NCBI GenBank assembly: GCA_045650185.1 | Contig: JAZRQY010000023.1 | Span: 1 to 63,963, forward strand | DNA: 63,963 nt | Source: Scatosoma sp045650185 | GTDB taxonomy: Bacteria; Bacillota; Clostridia; Christensenellales; Borkfalkiaceae | Reading direction: 5' to 3' | Part shown: one piece after another, positions 24,795 to 33,272 of the stretch | How positions within the stretch are numbered: the stretch's first letter is position 1 | Layout: every line of letters starts with the position of its first letter | The notes under the pieces: generated by a model | Seen by the model: the letters and a program-made list of their open reading frames with translations, nothing else | What the model was told of the DNA's origin: nothing | Database searches by the model: none | Position numbers and translations under genes: made by a program

Positions 24795-25787
24795 TTAAAA
24801 AGCAGGGATTACGCCAAAGTTTTGCAATACAAGCACGGTGACAAACGCAACGTATACCCCCAGCATCACGCCGCCCTGCCATTTCTTCATGTTCTTGCTA
24901 AACAAGCTGATGAGTAGCAAACCTACGCCGCTTGCGAACATCAGCCCCATCGTCAGCCCGGCATCCGCCGCAAGGGCATGCGGCGTAATCACCGCAGACA
25001 GCCCCAGAATAAAGACGATATTGAACACGTTGCTGCCGACGACGTTGCCGATGGCAATGTCGTTTTCCTTCTTAATGGAAGCTACTACGCTGGTTACGAG
25101 CTCTGGCAAGGAAGTGCCTACCGCCAAAATCGTCAAGCCGACTAAAGATTCGCTCATTCCCCATTCCAGCGCCAGTTTCTCCGCGCAATCAACCGTGAAC
25201 GTACCGCCCGTAATGATTGCGACAAGCCCTAAAACGGTGAACAAAATCGCCTTCCAAATAGGCATTTTTGTTTCTTCTTCCGTCTCGCCAGTGAGAGGCT
25301 CTGCCTCCTGCGGCGTCTTCTTCGCACGCAAGAACAGGAACGCCATATACCCAACGAACAGCACGAGCAACACGATTGCCTCTACGGTGTCCAAAACCCA
25401 AGGAGTAATGACAAAGGAAAACAGCAACATCACACCGTACAGCCCCAGCATAATGGGAATGTCAAACCGCTTCATATCCTGATTGATTGCAAGCGGTACA
25501 ATCAACGCCGAAATCCCCAAGATAAACAGGGTATTGAAAATATTGCTACCTACAACGTTGCCGACGCTCATCTCCACGTTTTGCCCGATTGCGCTGGTGA
25601 TACTCACCGCCGCTTCGGGGGCGCTCGTACCCATCGAAACGAGGGTTAAACCGATAATCAACGAAGGGATTTTTAACGCCTTAGCAATACTGCTTGCGCC
25701 GTCCACAAACCAGTCCGCACCCTTTACCAAGAGCACCATACCGATGAGCAGAAAGAGCACGTACAACGCCATTTGCCACCATTCCAT
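24795..25787 (-). CDS. CaCA-family sodium/calcium (or manganese) antiporter
   Basis: A 330-residue inner-membrane exchanger of the YrbG type, with two inverted five-helix halves. The ion-binding alpha repeats are visible as SMGTSAPEAAVSI (about residue 52) and AVGTSLPELVTSV (about 220). A cytoplasmic acidic loop (EAEPLTGETEEETK) lies between the halves. Family members exchange Ca2+ for Na+ or H+, and some move Mn2+. The yybP-ykoY riboswitch in the leader argues that this one exports Mn2+ or responds to it. AGGTTTTCGT precedes the ATG. Confidence 0.93.
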   Translation of the reverse strand: MEWWQMALYVLFLLIGMVLLVKGADWFVDGASSIAKALKIPSLIIGLTLVSMGTSAPEAAVSITSAIGQNVEMSVGNVVGSNIFNTLFILGISALIVPLAINQDMKRFDIPIMLGLYGVMLLFSFVITPWVLDTVEAIVLLVLFVGYMAFLFLRAKKTPQEAEPLTGETEEETKMPIWKAILFTVLGLVAIITGGTFTVDCAEKLALEWGMSESLVGLTILAVGTSLPELVTSVVASIKKENDIAIGNVVGSNVFNIVFILGLSAVITPHALAADAGLTMGLMFASGVGLLLISLFSKNMKKWQGGVMLGVYVAFVTVLVLQNFGVIPAF

Positions 25788-25799
25788 ACGAAAACCTCC

Positions 25800-25858
25800 A
25801 AAAAAGAAAGACCTTCACCCATTGTATTCCACAAATTTTACAATCGGGTAAAAGTCTT
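25800..25858 (-). terminator. Riboswitch-controlled terminator in the antiporter leader
   Basis: Minus-strand AAGACTTTTACCC (25858-25846) can pair with GGGTGAAGGTCTT (25820-25808) over 13 positions, followed by TCTTTTTT. The first arm is also the 3' side of the riboswitch closing stem, so aptamer formation and terminator formation exclude each other. Confidence 0.85.
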
Positions 25859-25955
25859 GAATTTTAATCGTTGCCGAGTATGCGGCAACAAAGCCTCATG
25901 CTGTATTGACGGCGCACGCACGTGGCTAAGCCACGCATTCTACTCCCTTTTACGG
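25846..25955 (-). promoter_or_regulatory. yybP-ykoY (manganese) riboswitch aptamer
   Basis: The leader carries the hallmarks of this class in order on the minus strand: AAAAGGGAGTAG, a hairpin CGTGGCttaGCCACG, GCCGTCAATAC, GGCTTTGTTG, a hairpin TTGCCgcatactcGGCAA, and CAAGACTTTTAC. The closing stem is GTAAAAG with CTTTTAC. The class binds Mn2+ and controls cation exporters. With the overlapping terminator, bound metal should keep transcription on. I compared it with the class from memory; a covariance-model search would settle it. Confidence 0.82.
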
Positions 25956-25972
25956 GTCATTCAATTGTCTTT

Positions 25973-26001
25973 ATTATACTTGATGAAATCGCTAATGTCA
26001 A
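25973..26001 (-). promoter_or_regulatory. Consensus sigma-A promoter for riboswitch-antiporter transcript
   Basis: Perfect TTGACA (26001-25996) and TATAAT (25978-25973) with a 17-base spacer, about 20 bases before the aptamer. Confidence 0.9.
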
Positions 26002-26018
26002 TCGTTTTAACAAAAGTT

Positions 26019-26789
26019 TTAGCCGAGTAAAATATCCATCGCAAACATCAGGCAAAAGCCCACCAAAAGCGCGTAGGTTGCGCCGCGCTCCATACCGTGG
26101 GCGTGCGTTTCGGGAATCATCTCGTCGCTGATGACGTACAGCATCGTTCCCCCTGCAAACGCCAAGGCAAAGGGCAAAATCACCGTCGCAATTCTAACCG
26201 CAAAATACCCGATTAGCGTGCCTGCCACTTCAACCAAACCCGTCGCCATCGCGCAAAGCAGGGTGCGTTTTTTGGATACCCCTGCCGCGAGCATCGGGCC
26301 GATAATCACCATCCCTTCGGGAATGTTTTGCAGGGCGATACCCGCCGCGATAATCATCGCCTGCGCCGTATTTTCGTCCGAACCAAAGCCGACCCCTGCC
26401 GCAATCCCTTCGGGCAGGTTGTGAATGGCAATCGCCAACACAAACAGTAGCACTTTGTTCAAATTTGCGTTCGAATGCGCCTCACCGTCCACCCCCATCA
26501 GTTTATGCAGATGCGGAACGGCGTGGTCAGTCAAGTTCAAACAGAGCGCCCCCGCGAAAATCCCCCCTATCGTAATGAGTAGCGCCCAGCCCATACCGTA
26601 ATCCTTTTCTCCGTACGAAAAGGAAGGCTCGATAAGCCCAAACACCGCCGCAGCCAACATGACACCAGCCGCAAAGGACAGAACGATATCCGAAAATTTA
26701 TGGGTAAGATTTTTAAAAATAAAACCAATCAGCGCACCGATGACGGTTGCCCCACCGACGCCCAGCGCGGTCAAAATTACCATATCCAT
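26019..26789 (-). CDS. ZIP-family divalent metal transporter
   Basis: A 256-residue membrane protein with eight helices. Metal-binding motifs are HNLPEGIAAGVGFG in helix 4 and QNIPEGMVI in helix 5, typical of ZIP (ZupT-like) zinc, iron or manganese uptake. The start at 26789 has AGAGGTG upstream; the open frame ten codons further lacks one. It lies just upstream of the Mn2+-type riboswitch-antiporter unit, so the two may be opposing arms of metal homeostasis; that is inference. Confidence 0.92.
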   Translation of the reverse strand: MDMVILTALGVGGATVIGALIGFIFKNLTHKFSDIVLSFAAGVMLAAAVFGLIEPSFSYGEKDYGMGWALLITIGGIFAGALCLNLTDHAVPHLHKLMGVDGEAHSNANLNKVLLFVLAIAIHNLPEGIAAGVGFGSDENTAQAMIIAAGIALQNIPEGMVIIGPMLAAGVSKKRTLLCAMATGLVEVAGTLIGYFAVRIATVILPFALAFAGGTMLYVISDEMIPETHAHGMERGATYALLVGFCLMFAMDILLG

Positions 26790-26809
26790 AGTACACCTCT
26801 TATTGATAT

Positions 26810-26838
26810 AGTATACCATTTTCGAATAAAACTGTCAA
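26810..26838 (-). promoter_or_regulatory. Sigma-A promoter for the ZIP transporter
   Basis: Minus-strand TTGACA (26838-26833) and TATACT (26815-26810) with a 17-base spacer, about 20 bases before the start codon. Confidence 0.8.
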
Positions 26839-26842
26839 TCAT

Positions 26843-26874
26843 CAAAGAAGAAAACGCCCAAAAATAGGCGTTTT
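26843..26874 (-). terminator. Terminator after dxs
   Basis: Minus-strand AAAACGCC and GGCGTTTT pair around a short loop and are followed by CTTCTTT, just past the dxs stop. Confidence 0.75.
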
Positions 26875-26881
26875 CTTTTGG

Positions 26882-28738
26882 TTATTCTTCTAAAATTTTG
26901 ACGACGTCTTCCGCGATTTGTTCGCCCGTCAAGCCACATTCCTGCAACAATTCCTGCAAGGAGCCGTGGCGCACGTAATTTTCAATCGCGCGAATACGCA
27001 CCTTCTTTTCGCTTGCCGAAAGAGCAACGGCGATTTTTTCCGCAATACCACCGCTTAAAATCCCTTCCTCAACGACGTATACAAGCTTTGCAGAGGCGCT
27101 TAAACCTTCTAAAACCGCATAGTCAAGAGGATAAATCTTCTTCAGTTTAACCATACCGACCGAATACTTGCCCTCCAAGAGGCGCAAAGCACGATAGGTT
27201 TCATAACAGATTCTGCCGTAGGAAATCAAGACGATTTCCGCATTTTCTACACCTTCGGTGTAGCTGTACGAGTTGTCCTCGGCAGGGATAAAGGTCAAAT
27301 CCTTTTCGTAGTCAATGAGTTCCTGTCCCTTCGGATAACGCACGACGGACAGAGCTTTGCTCTCCATCGCCTGCGCAAACGCAAACCTAAGGTCCGCATA
27401 GCTTTCCGGCGAATAGATTTCCACGCCCGGCAAAGCGGTCAACATCGAACAATCGAAAATACCTTGGTGGGTAATGCCGTCCCCCGACACAATACCGCTT
27501 CTATCCAGCGCCAACACCAAGGGCACGCCCTGTATTGAAACATCGTGGAAGAACTGGTCAAAACCTCTCTGCGCGAAGGTCGAATAGAGGAACAATACCG
27601 GTTTCATCTGCGCCTTAGACAAACCACCCGCAAAGGTGATGGCGTGCTCCTCTGCGATCCCGACGTCAAAGAACCGTTCGGAATATTCTTGCGCGAAGTT
27701 GGTCAAGCCCGTTCCGTCGCACATTGCCGCCGTAATGGCGCACACGGTGGGGTCATTTTTGGCAAACTCGCATACGCATTCCCCTGCCACGGACGAGAAG
27801 GACGCCTTTTGCGCGCCTGCCGCGCCCTCTTGAATCGCAAACGTGCCCACCGAATGGTAGTTTTCAGGATGCTCCTCTGCGTAGGAATAGCCTTGTCCTT
27901 TTTTCGTCTTCATATGCACGACGCAAGGTACGTGCTTGGTCTTTGCCTCTTCTAAGACGTCGGACAATTTTTCCACGTCGTGTCCGTCAATCGGCCCTAA
28001 GTACACCAAGCCCATATCCTCGAACAAGGTATCGCTTAAGAAGGCCTTACGGACACAGTTTTTAATCCACTTAAAGAAGGATGCAAGCGGCTTTCCTATC
28101 AACGGAATCTTCCGCAAGAAACCGCCCAAGCCCCTCTTGAAGGAGAAATATCCTTTACTGCTGCGGATTTTGGATAAATACCTATGCAATCCGCCTACGT
28201 TTTTAGAAATCGACATCTCATTATCGTTAATGAGAATGATTATATTCAAATTTTTTCCAGCGCAGTTGTTCAGCGCCTCGTAAATCATACCGTTGGTCAG
28301 CGCGCCGTCACCGACAATCGCCACCACGTAATCGTCCTTGCCCTGAATGCGGTTCGCCTCGGCAATCCCGAGCGCCGCCGACAGCGACGTACCACAATGC
28401 CCCTCGTATAAGGGATCGTGCTCGCTTTCCGTAGGGTTGCAAAAACCGGACGTGCCGCCGTATTTTCTAAGGGTATCAAACCCCTCGGCGCGGCCCGTGA
28501 GCAATTTGTGCGCATAGCATTGATGCCCCACGTCGAAGATAAACTTGTCCTTCGGGGAATCAAACACACGATGCAACGCAATCGTCGCCTCCACCACGCC
28601 CAAATTCGAGGCAAGGTGGCCGCCGTTTTTGGAAACGGTGTCCATAATCGTTTCCCTTATCTCTTGCGCCAGTTCGTCAATTTGCGACGACGATAAGGCT
28701 TTTAACTGCTCAATAGTGATATCTTTATATACGTTCAT
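26882..28738 (-). CDS. dxs: 1-deoxy-D-xylulose-5-phosphate synthase
   Basis: Dxs condenses pyruvate and glyceraldehyde-3-phosphate, the first step of the MEP isoprenoid pathway. The 618-residue thiamine-diphosphate enzyme has GHQCYAHKLLTGR, the cofactor motif GDGALTNGMIYEALN, the histidine-containing PIDGHD, and DRSGIVSGDGITHQG in the pyrimidine domain. Length is normal. It follows yidD by about 40 bases. IspE at 20.5 kb acts later in the same pathway. Confidence 0.98.
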   Translation of the reverse strand: MNVYKDITIEQLKALSSSQIDELAQEIRETIMDTVSKNGGHLASNLGVVEATIALHRVFDSPKDKFIFDVGHQCYAHKLLTGRAEGFDTLRKYGGTSGFCNPTESEHDPLYEGHCGTSLSAALGIAEANRIQGKDDYVVAIVGDGALTNGMIYEALNNCAGKNLNIIILINDNEMSISKNVGGLHRYLSKIRSSKGYFSFKRGLGGFLRKIPLIGKPLASFFKWIKNCVRKAFLSDTLFEDMGLVYLGPIDGHDVEKLSDVLEEAKTKHVPCVVHMKTKKGQGYSYAEEHPENYHSVGTFAIQEGAAGAQKASFSSVAGECVCEFAKNDPTVCAITAAMCDGTGLTNFAQEYSERFFDVGIAEEHAITFAGGLSKAQMKPVLFLYSTFAQRGFDQFFHDVSIQGVPLVLALDRSGIVSGDGITHQGIFDCSMLTALPGVEIYSPESYADLRFAFAQAMESKALSVVRYPKGQELIDYEKDLTFIPAEDNSYSYTEGVENAEIVLISYGRICYETYRALRLLEGKYSVGMVKLKKIYPLDYAVLEGLSASAKLVYVVEEGILSGGIAEKIAVALSASEKKVRIRAIENYVRHGSLQELLQECGLTGEQIAEDVVKILEE

Positions 28739-28777
28739 ATCGCCGCCCTCCTTGTCTTTTTTTGCTTTTATCGACTT

Positions 28778-29299
28778 TTACGGGTAGTCGATTCCACCCG
28801 GTAGACTGCAACGCTTTAAGCGGCGCCAGCCCTTATAAATTCCCTTGATTACCCCGTACTTTTGAATGGATAAAATCATATATTCCGAACAGCTGGGGGT
28901 GAATGGACAGCGCAAGCGCACCTCGTCGGAGGCGTAGCGCTGATATACCTTTACGAAGAAAATAAAGAACCGCTTACGCACAAAAAACATCACGATAAGA
29001 AACACACCTACCGCAATTAAAACTGCCGTCAAAACGCAAGGAAAATCCTCCGCCAGCGTACCATTCGATACGAACAGCGTGAGCAAAGCATGGCTGCCAA
29101 AATACAAGCCAACACTCCCCCCAACCACCAGCACCACGTACAGCGCCACCAGCCAGAAGTTAATCTTCGGGCGCACTAACTCGCGGTGAAAGTATGGAAC
29201 GTCGATGATATTTTCATACGCTTGCGAACCGACGGGATACAGCGTGGAAACGTACCCAGCCTGTTGTTCTTTCTTTTTTCTTTTTTTGAAAAATGCCAT
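28778..29299 (-). CDS. yidD: YidD-type membrane protein insertion factor with N-terminal membrane extension
   Basis: YidD proteins are about 70-100 residues and assist YidC-dependent insertion. This one has 173: residues 110-173 hold the YidD signature (VYQRYASDEVRLRCPFTPSCSEYMILSIQKYG, then RRLKRC), with the normal CxPxHPGG end changed to CSLPGGIDYP. Before it lie about 110 extra residues with two transmembrane helices near 48-68 and 83-103. Its neighbour is dxs, not the usual rnpA-yidC, so it may be a second YidD or a relocated one. Confidence 0.85.
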   Translation of the reverse strand: MAFFKKRKKKEQQAGYVSTLYPVGSQAYENIIDVPYFHRELVRPKINFWLVALYVVLVVGGSVGLYFGSHALLTLFVSNGTLAEDFPCVLTAVLIAVGVFLIVMFFVRKRFFIFFVKVYQRYASDEVRLRCPFTPSCSEYMILSIQKYGVIKGIYKGWRRLKRCSLPGGIDYP

Positions 29300-29350
29300 A
29301 ATGATGATAAAAGCAGTCCAGCGTCAGCCAGACCTAACTGCCTACTATGC

Positions 29351-29395
29351 AAAAAAGTAGGCGGCGACTATATGGCCACACATATAGCCGCCGCC
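29351..29395 (-). terminator. Terminator after the SPFH/zinc-ribbon cassette
   Basis: Minus-strand arms 29395-29381 and 29374-29360 (GGCGGCGGCTATATG against CATATAGTCGCCGCC) form a 15-bp stem with one G-T pair and a TGTGGC loop, followed by TACTTTTTT. Confidence 0.85.
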
Positions 29396-29425
29396 CGATG
29401 AATACTCAATCAAGAGTGCAACGCG

Positions 29426-30049
29426 TTACTGTTTCTTTTCTCTGAGCTTCGACTTCATTGCGCTGATCGCCTGATCAACGTTTGCAACGCCCGACGTGGA
29501 GCAGTAGAACTTGTCACCGGGAACGATGAGCGCGAAACGAGACGTTTCAACCTGCTTCTTAACCCAGTTGTCCTTCTTACATGCCGTAGGAGCGAGTACT
29601 TCGTAGTCTTCCGTTTCGTTAGAGGTAGAGAAGTTGGTGATATCTCTGTAGAAATATTCTTCCGTTCTTTCCTTCTTGCTTGCGGAATCCATATCGAATT
29701 CAAGGCTGTACATATAAACCTGCGTGCTGGAGAACAGCAACCAGGTAGCGCTGTACTTGGAAGTACGAGCTCTGCCATCCTTACCAACTTTCTTCAACGT
29801 GCCAGTTTCGTAGCCGTGGAAGAATACGGGAGGGATTTCCTTCAATTCGTCTTCGTCAAGACCAATCTTGTCGATTGCTCTCTTCTGCGTGTTGAAAGCG
29901 TTGAGCTTATCCAAAACCAACTTGTCATAAGCTTCATCGCTCATAGCCTTAGAAAGACAGCCCGATGCGGTAAAGTAATCGATAACTTTCTTTTCTTCAG
30001 CAGTCTTACCTTTTTTCAATAAAGCAATTTGCGCTTTGTCCAATGCCAT
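29426..30049 (-). CDS. Conserved hypothetical protein of the SPFH cassette
   Basis: A 207-residue soluble protein I cannot assign. The N-terminal third is helical and charged; the middle (about residues 75-150) is strand-rich with VFFHGYETGTLKK and WLLFSSTQVYMYSLEFDM, resembling a PH-like or bPH small beta domain; the end is basic. It is the last gene of the four-gene cassette, about 100 bases after the TPR gene, and is followed by a strong terminator. Confidence 0.7.
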   Translation of the reverse strand: MALDKAQIALLKKGKTAEEKKVIDYFTASGCLSKAMSDEAYDKLVLDKLNAFNTQKRAIDKIGLDEDELKEIPPVFFHGYETGTLKKVGKDGRARTSKYSATWLLFSSTQVYMYSLEFDMDSASKKERTEEYFYRDITNFSTSNETEDYEVLAPTACKKDNWVKKQVETSRFALIVPGDKFYCSTSGVANVDQAISAMKSKLREKKQ

Positions 30050-30148
30050 AGCTATAGCCTCCGTAAATATATTAATATAATTTTTTATTATTGTTTTCTT
30101 TTACCCGTGGCGGTAAAAGCAAAAATAATCGATAAGTAGTCCGTCCAA

Positions 30149-30742
30149 TTACATGCAATCGGGACGGGAAACCCCAAGCAGTTCGTACAGTTCGCGTACG
30201 TCCGTCTGGGACAAGCCTGCTTGTTGCGCCTGCATAAGCAGCTGCTTGTAGTTAGGGCTCATATTGTACGATTTGCGGAAATGGTGATCATAACGAATAT
30301 ATGCTTTGAAGTAATAATAAATACCTTTAGGCTCAATCATCATAGCCGCATCCAAATACTCTTCAATCTTGTCGATGACAGGACGAGGCGTCAAGAACGC
30401 CTTCTTGCCCTTCAGCAACGAAATTGCGAGGTAGAAATAGGTTTCCGAATTGTCGAAGTTATCTTCAATCGCCTTTTCAAAGTGAGGGATTGCTTTGTCG
30501 TACAACTTCAACTTGAAATAACAGAATGCAATCGAAGCGTTCAAGGTCTGGTCGTCAGGGTTCTGCGCCATTGCCTTTCTGTATGCGTTTGCCTGCTTGT
30601 TGATGTCAAGCGGCGTCATGCCTCTAACGCTGTTAAACGTGGTGATAACAATTTGTCTGCCGCAATATTCACAATGCTGCGTGCTGGTCGTAATCGATGC
30701 GCCGCAACCGGGGCATTCGAGATCTACTACTTGATGCGCCAT
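30149..30742 (-). CDS. Zinc-ribbon TPR protein
   Basis: A 197-residue protein with an N-terminal zinc ribbon (CPGCG then CEYCG, residues 10-28) and two to three tetratricopeptide repeats (AYRKAMAQNPDDQTLNASIA, then LKLYDKAIPHFEKAIEDNFD). It is probably a cytoplasmic adaptor. It is third in the SPFH cassette, close behind a two-helix membrane protein, so it may be a partner of the SPFH/membrane complex; no specific function is known to me. Confidence 0.8.
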   Translation of the reverse strand: MAHQVVDLECPGCGASITTSTQHCEYCGRQIVITTFNSVRGMTPLDINKQANAYRKAMAQNPDDQTLNASIAFCYFKLKLYDKAIPHFEKAIEDNFDNSETYFYLAISLLKGKKAFLTPRPVIDKIEEYLDAAMMIEPKGIYYYFKAYIRYDHHFRKSYNMSPNYKQLLMQAQQAGLSQTDVRELYELLGVSRPDCM

Positions 30743-30756
30743 ATATGTATCCTCTC

Positions 30757-31419
30757 TTACTTTTTCTTCAATTCTACACGGATTTTCAGCTTACCCATAA
30801 CCTTTCTACAGTTCGCCTCAATCGTAGCCGTTGCCTCTGCGTTCGTTTCTGCTGAGCTAAGCGCAGGAATCGCCGCCTCAATCGCATCCAAACAATCCGC
30901 AATCTCGTTCTCGCAGTTGATAACCGCGTCTTTGCCGGAACCGAAATCCGATTCGTTTTTCAAACGTTCGTATATCGAATGTACCGCCGCCTTTGCCGCC
31001 GTTACGTCCTGACCGGAAATCGCGGCAATTTCTTCGCGAAGGCTCATCGCCTTGATGGAAGGATCTTTGCAAGCAAGCTTCGCATCCTCGCGGATGGGCG
31101 CCTTATCAAAGTGCAGACGGAAGCCCAGCCAGAACAACGTTGCAATCAAGCCCGCAAAGAGAATCCAGTTTACCGCAAGGAAGATGATGCCGGTCACCAG
31201 CGCCGTGCCCACTTTATCCGGGTCGGTAATCGTGTCTTTAATCGCACCAACCAACTCGTTAAAGTCAAATTCCTCTAACAGCCATTTGGTGACGAAGATG
31301 AACTTACCATACAGAATGGGAATGATGATAGCGTAGATAACAATCCACACAATCACGATCGCCAAAGCAATCAAGCAAATGCCCCAAATAGGGAATTTCT
31401 TTTTATTTACGTTTGCCAT
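30757..31419 (-). CDS. Two-helix membrane protein of the SPFH cassette
   Basis: A 220-residue protein with two transmembrane helices (about residues 11-36 and 71-95) separated by a short acidic loop, then a cytoplasmic helical C-terminal domain (about 110-215). No catalytic motif is visible. It begins 21 bases after the SPFH gene and ends 14 bases before the TPR gene, so it is clearly cotranscribed. The helical tail could bind the soluble cassette proteins. Confidence 0.75.
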   Translation of the reverse strand: MANVNKKKFPIWGICLIALAIVIVWIVIYAIIIPILYGKFIFVTKWLLEEFDFNELVGAIKDTITDPDKVGTALVTGIIFLAVNWILFAGLIATLFWLGFRLHFDKAPIREDAKLACKDPSIKAMSLREEIAAISGQDVTAAKAAVHSIYERLKNESDFGSGKDAVINCENEIADCLDAIEAAIPALSSAETNAEATATIEANCRKVMGKLKIRVELKKK

Positions 31420-31440
31420 ATCCTATCTCCTTGGTGCGCC

Positions 31441-32583
31441 TTACAACAGTTTCGTACCGCAACCGCCGCAGAATTTTTGCGAAAGGTCGTTATCCATGTT
31501 GCAGGAAGGACATTTTTTCGAGAGCCTCGTTCCGCAATCGCCGCAGAACTTCTGACCCTTTTCGTTGACCTTGCCACAGGAAGGACATACCAGCCCCACC
31601 ACGATGGATTGACCACATTCGCCGCAGAACTTTCTACCCTCGGGGTTGGTTGCGCCACAATGAGGACACTTCACGCCAGCAGGCTCAGCCGCCGCAGGTT
31701 GCTGAGGGTTGACGTTGCTTGCCATATTGCCGAACATCGTACCTGCCATAGGCGCCATGCCCAGACCCATACCAAAGCCGATGCCTGCGTTTGCAAGACC
31801 ACCGCTGCCCGGATTCTCCGCCATCTTTTCCATAATGTCGAGGGAGCGACGTTGCTGGTAGAAGTTTGCGCCAAGCGCCATCTCTTCCTTGTAGCCACGC
31901 AACTTCTCGTACTGATCCTTGGGAGGGGTAACCGATTCGATGAAGAAGTTTACAAGTTCTACACCGAAGCGTTCGAATTCCTTATCAAGGCTTGCCTTAC
32001 ATTCACGGGAAAGTTCCTGCAAATACGAGGTAACTTCGAGGAAGGAAATCTTCTGGCGATTCATGAACGCCGAAATAATTGATTTAATGTTGGAATTCAA
32101 AAGCCCACGGAAATAGTTCACCACGAATTCGTGCGTGATGGTCAAGCCGCCGGACAGCGCGCCGACCAGTTCAACGACGAACTGACGGGAATCTACGATA
32201 CGGACACCGTATTTACCGCGGCAACGAATGTTGAGCAGCAAACCGTATTTAGGGTCTTCGATCGGGAACGCCTCGTCCGAGCCCCAAAGCATATCCAAAC
32301 GAGAGGTTTTGTTGATGTAATAAACCTCTGCCGCGAAGGGGGTCTTACCGCCGAAGGGAAGGTTAACCAGCTTGCTTAAAAGGGGAAGGTTGCCCGACTT
32401 TAAGGTGTGCGTACCGCCACCGAACAAGTCCAATGCCTCGCCGCCCTTAAAGAACAACGCCTCTTGCCCAGAGTTGACAATCAGTTGCGAACCAAGCACG
32501 AATTGTTCACCGGGGTACTTATGTATGAGCCAAGAACCGCCGTTTTCCCGACCGTCATATTTAATAACGTCAATTAAAGCCAT
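31441..32583 (-). CDS. SPFH-domain protein with C-terminal zinc ribbons (YdjI-like)
   Basis: A 380-residue protein. Residues 1-255 form an SPFH-type domain and helical stalk of the YdjI / virion-core-like family (IDVIKYDGRENGGSWLIHKYPGEQF at the start, then the KTPFAAEVYYINK strand). A glycine/methionine-rich linker follows, then three zinc ribbons (CPHCG/CGECG, CPSCG/CGDCG, CPSC/CGGCG). Such proteins are thought to assemble at membranes. B. subtilis YdjI sits in the pspA-ydjGHI stress operon; no pspA is present here. First gene of the cassette, with its own promoter. Confidence 0.88.
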   Translation of the reverse strand: MALIDVIKYDGRENGGSWLIHKYPGEQFVLGSQLIVNSGQEALFFKGGEALDLFGGGTHTLKSGNLPLLSKLVNLPFGGKTPFAAEVYYINKTSRLDMLWGSDEAFPIEDPKYGLLLNIRCRGKYGVRIVDSRQFVVELVGALSGGLTITHEFVVNYFRGLLNSNIKSIISAFMNRQKISFLEVTSYLQELSRECKASLDKEFERFGVELVNFFIESVTPPKDQYEKLRGYKEEMALGANFYQQRRSLDIMEKMAENPGSGGLANAGIGFGMGLGMAPMAGTMFGNMASNVNPQQPAAAEPAGVKCPHCGATNPEGRKFCGECGQSIVVGLVCPSCGKVNEKGQKFCGDCGTRLSKKCPSCNMDNDLSQKFCGGCGTKLL

Positions 32584-32684
32584 TTTCTTCCTCCAACAAT
32601 CTATTGCATTTTATAGGCGAGAATCTTACGCATATGCGCCTGCACTCGTCCTATATATAGTCAAGTAATTTAACTATTATGTAA

Positions 32685-32714
32685 AGTATACACCCGTTCG
32701 ACATAAAATGTCAA
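32685..32714 (-). promoter_or_regulatory. Sigma-A promoter for the SPFH cassette
   Basis: Minus-strand TTGACA (32714-32709) and TATACT (32690-32685) with an 18-base spacer, about 100 bases before the SPFH start. The sequence does not look like a sigma-W promoter, unlike the Bacillus ydj operon. Confidence 0.75.
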
Positions 32715-32896
32715 TACTTTTTATAAAAAAAATATATTTTTTAATAAAATACTCGATTTTTATCGAAAAAATGAATAAATTAAAGCCAAAAAACAAACGA
32801 TGCAGGGCAATCGGGAGGAACACCCCCTCCCCTATGGGGCTCGGATATAGTACTCCCCCCGCCATTTTTGAACCCGTTGAGGCATTCGTTGTGTAA
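32715..32896. other. Intergenic tract without a recognisable gene
   Basis: AT-rich DNA followed by a GC-rich inverted repeat (GGGAGG at 32813-32818 and CCTCCC at 32826-32831). I see no convincing gene or known RNA on either strand. Confidence 0.5.
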
Positions 32897-32926
32897 GAAA
32901 ACCACGAGCATTGCCCGTGGTTTTTT
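32897..32926. terminator. Terminator after the minus-strand XRE gene
   Basis: ACCACG (32901-32906) and CGTGGT (32916-32921) form a stem followed by six thymines on the plus strand and four on the minus strand. It lies about 50 bases past the stop at 32975. Confidence 0.7.
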
Positions 32927-32974
32927 ATACGTTTCCGTTTGACAAGGTATCACAAAAACCCAAAAAAGAGGCTT

Positions 32975-33199
32975 TTAGTACATTTTAGGTCTTTTCACGC
33001 AAAGGATTTCATTCGCGTCTAAATCCAATACCGTGCAAAGCCGAGATAGCGTATCCAGCGCAGGCAACGTCTTGCCTTGAATATAACTGGATATTTGCTG
33101 TTGCCTTACCCCAATTTTATCCGCTATTTCCTTTTGCGTTAATCCGCTTTGGCGAATTGCTTCTGCTATATTTTTTGAAATTTCTATCGTCGTTGTCAT
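32975..33199 (-). CDS. Small XRE-family HTH regulator
   Basis: A 74-residue protein that is almost entirely one Cro/C1-type helix-turn-helix domain: QSGLTQKEIADKIGVRQQQISSYIQGK, then the fourth and fifth helices. It is divergent from another XRE gene at 33317, with paired inverted-repeat operators between them. The ATG at 33199 has GAGGAA upstream; a GTG directly before it is also in frame. It probably binds the shared operators; the regulated function is unknown. Confidence 0.88.
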   Translation of the reverse strand: MTTTIEISKNIAEAIRQSGLTQKEIADKIGVRQQQISSYIQGKTLPALDTLSRLCTVLDLDANEILCVKRPKMY

Positions 33200-33227
33200 C
33201 ACTATCTACATTCCTCATTTTTATTTT

Positions 33228-33272
33228 ACATGGAATGCGTGTATTAATGCTTGACTTACATGTATTGCATGT
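33228..33272. promoter_or_regulatory. Two operator half-palindromes spaced 30 bp
   Basis: ACATG-N5-CGTGT at 33228-33242 and ACATG-N5-CATGT at 33258-33272 are inverted repeats. The two sites lie exactly 30 bp apart (three helical turns), and both continue into ATTAA. The second lies in the spacer of the plus-strand promoter, where a bound HTH protein would block transcription. Confidence 0.7.
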
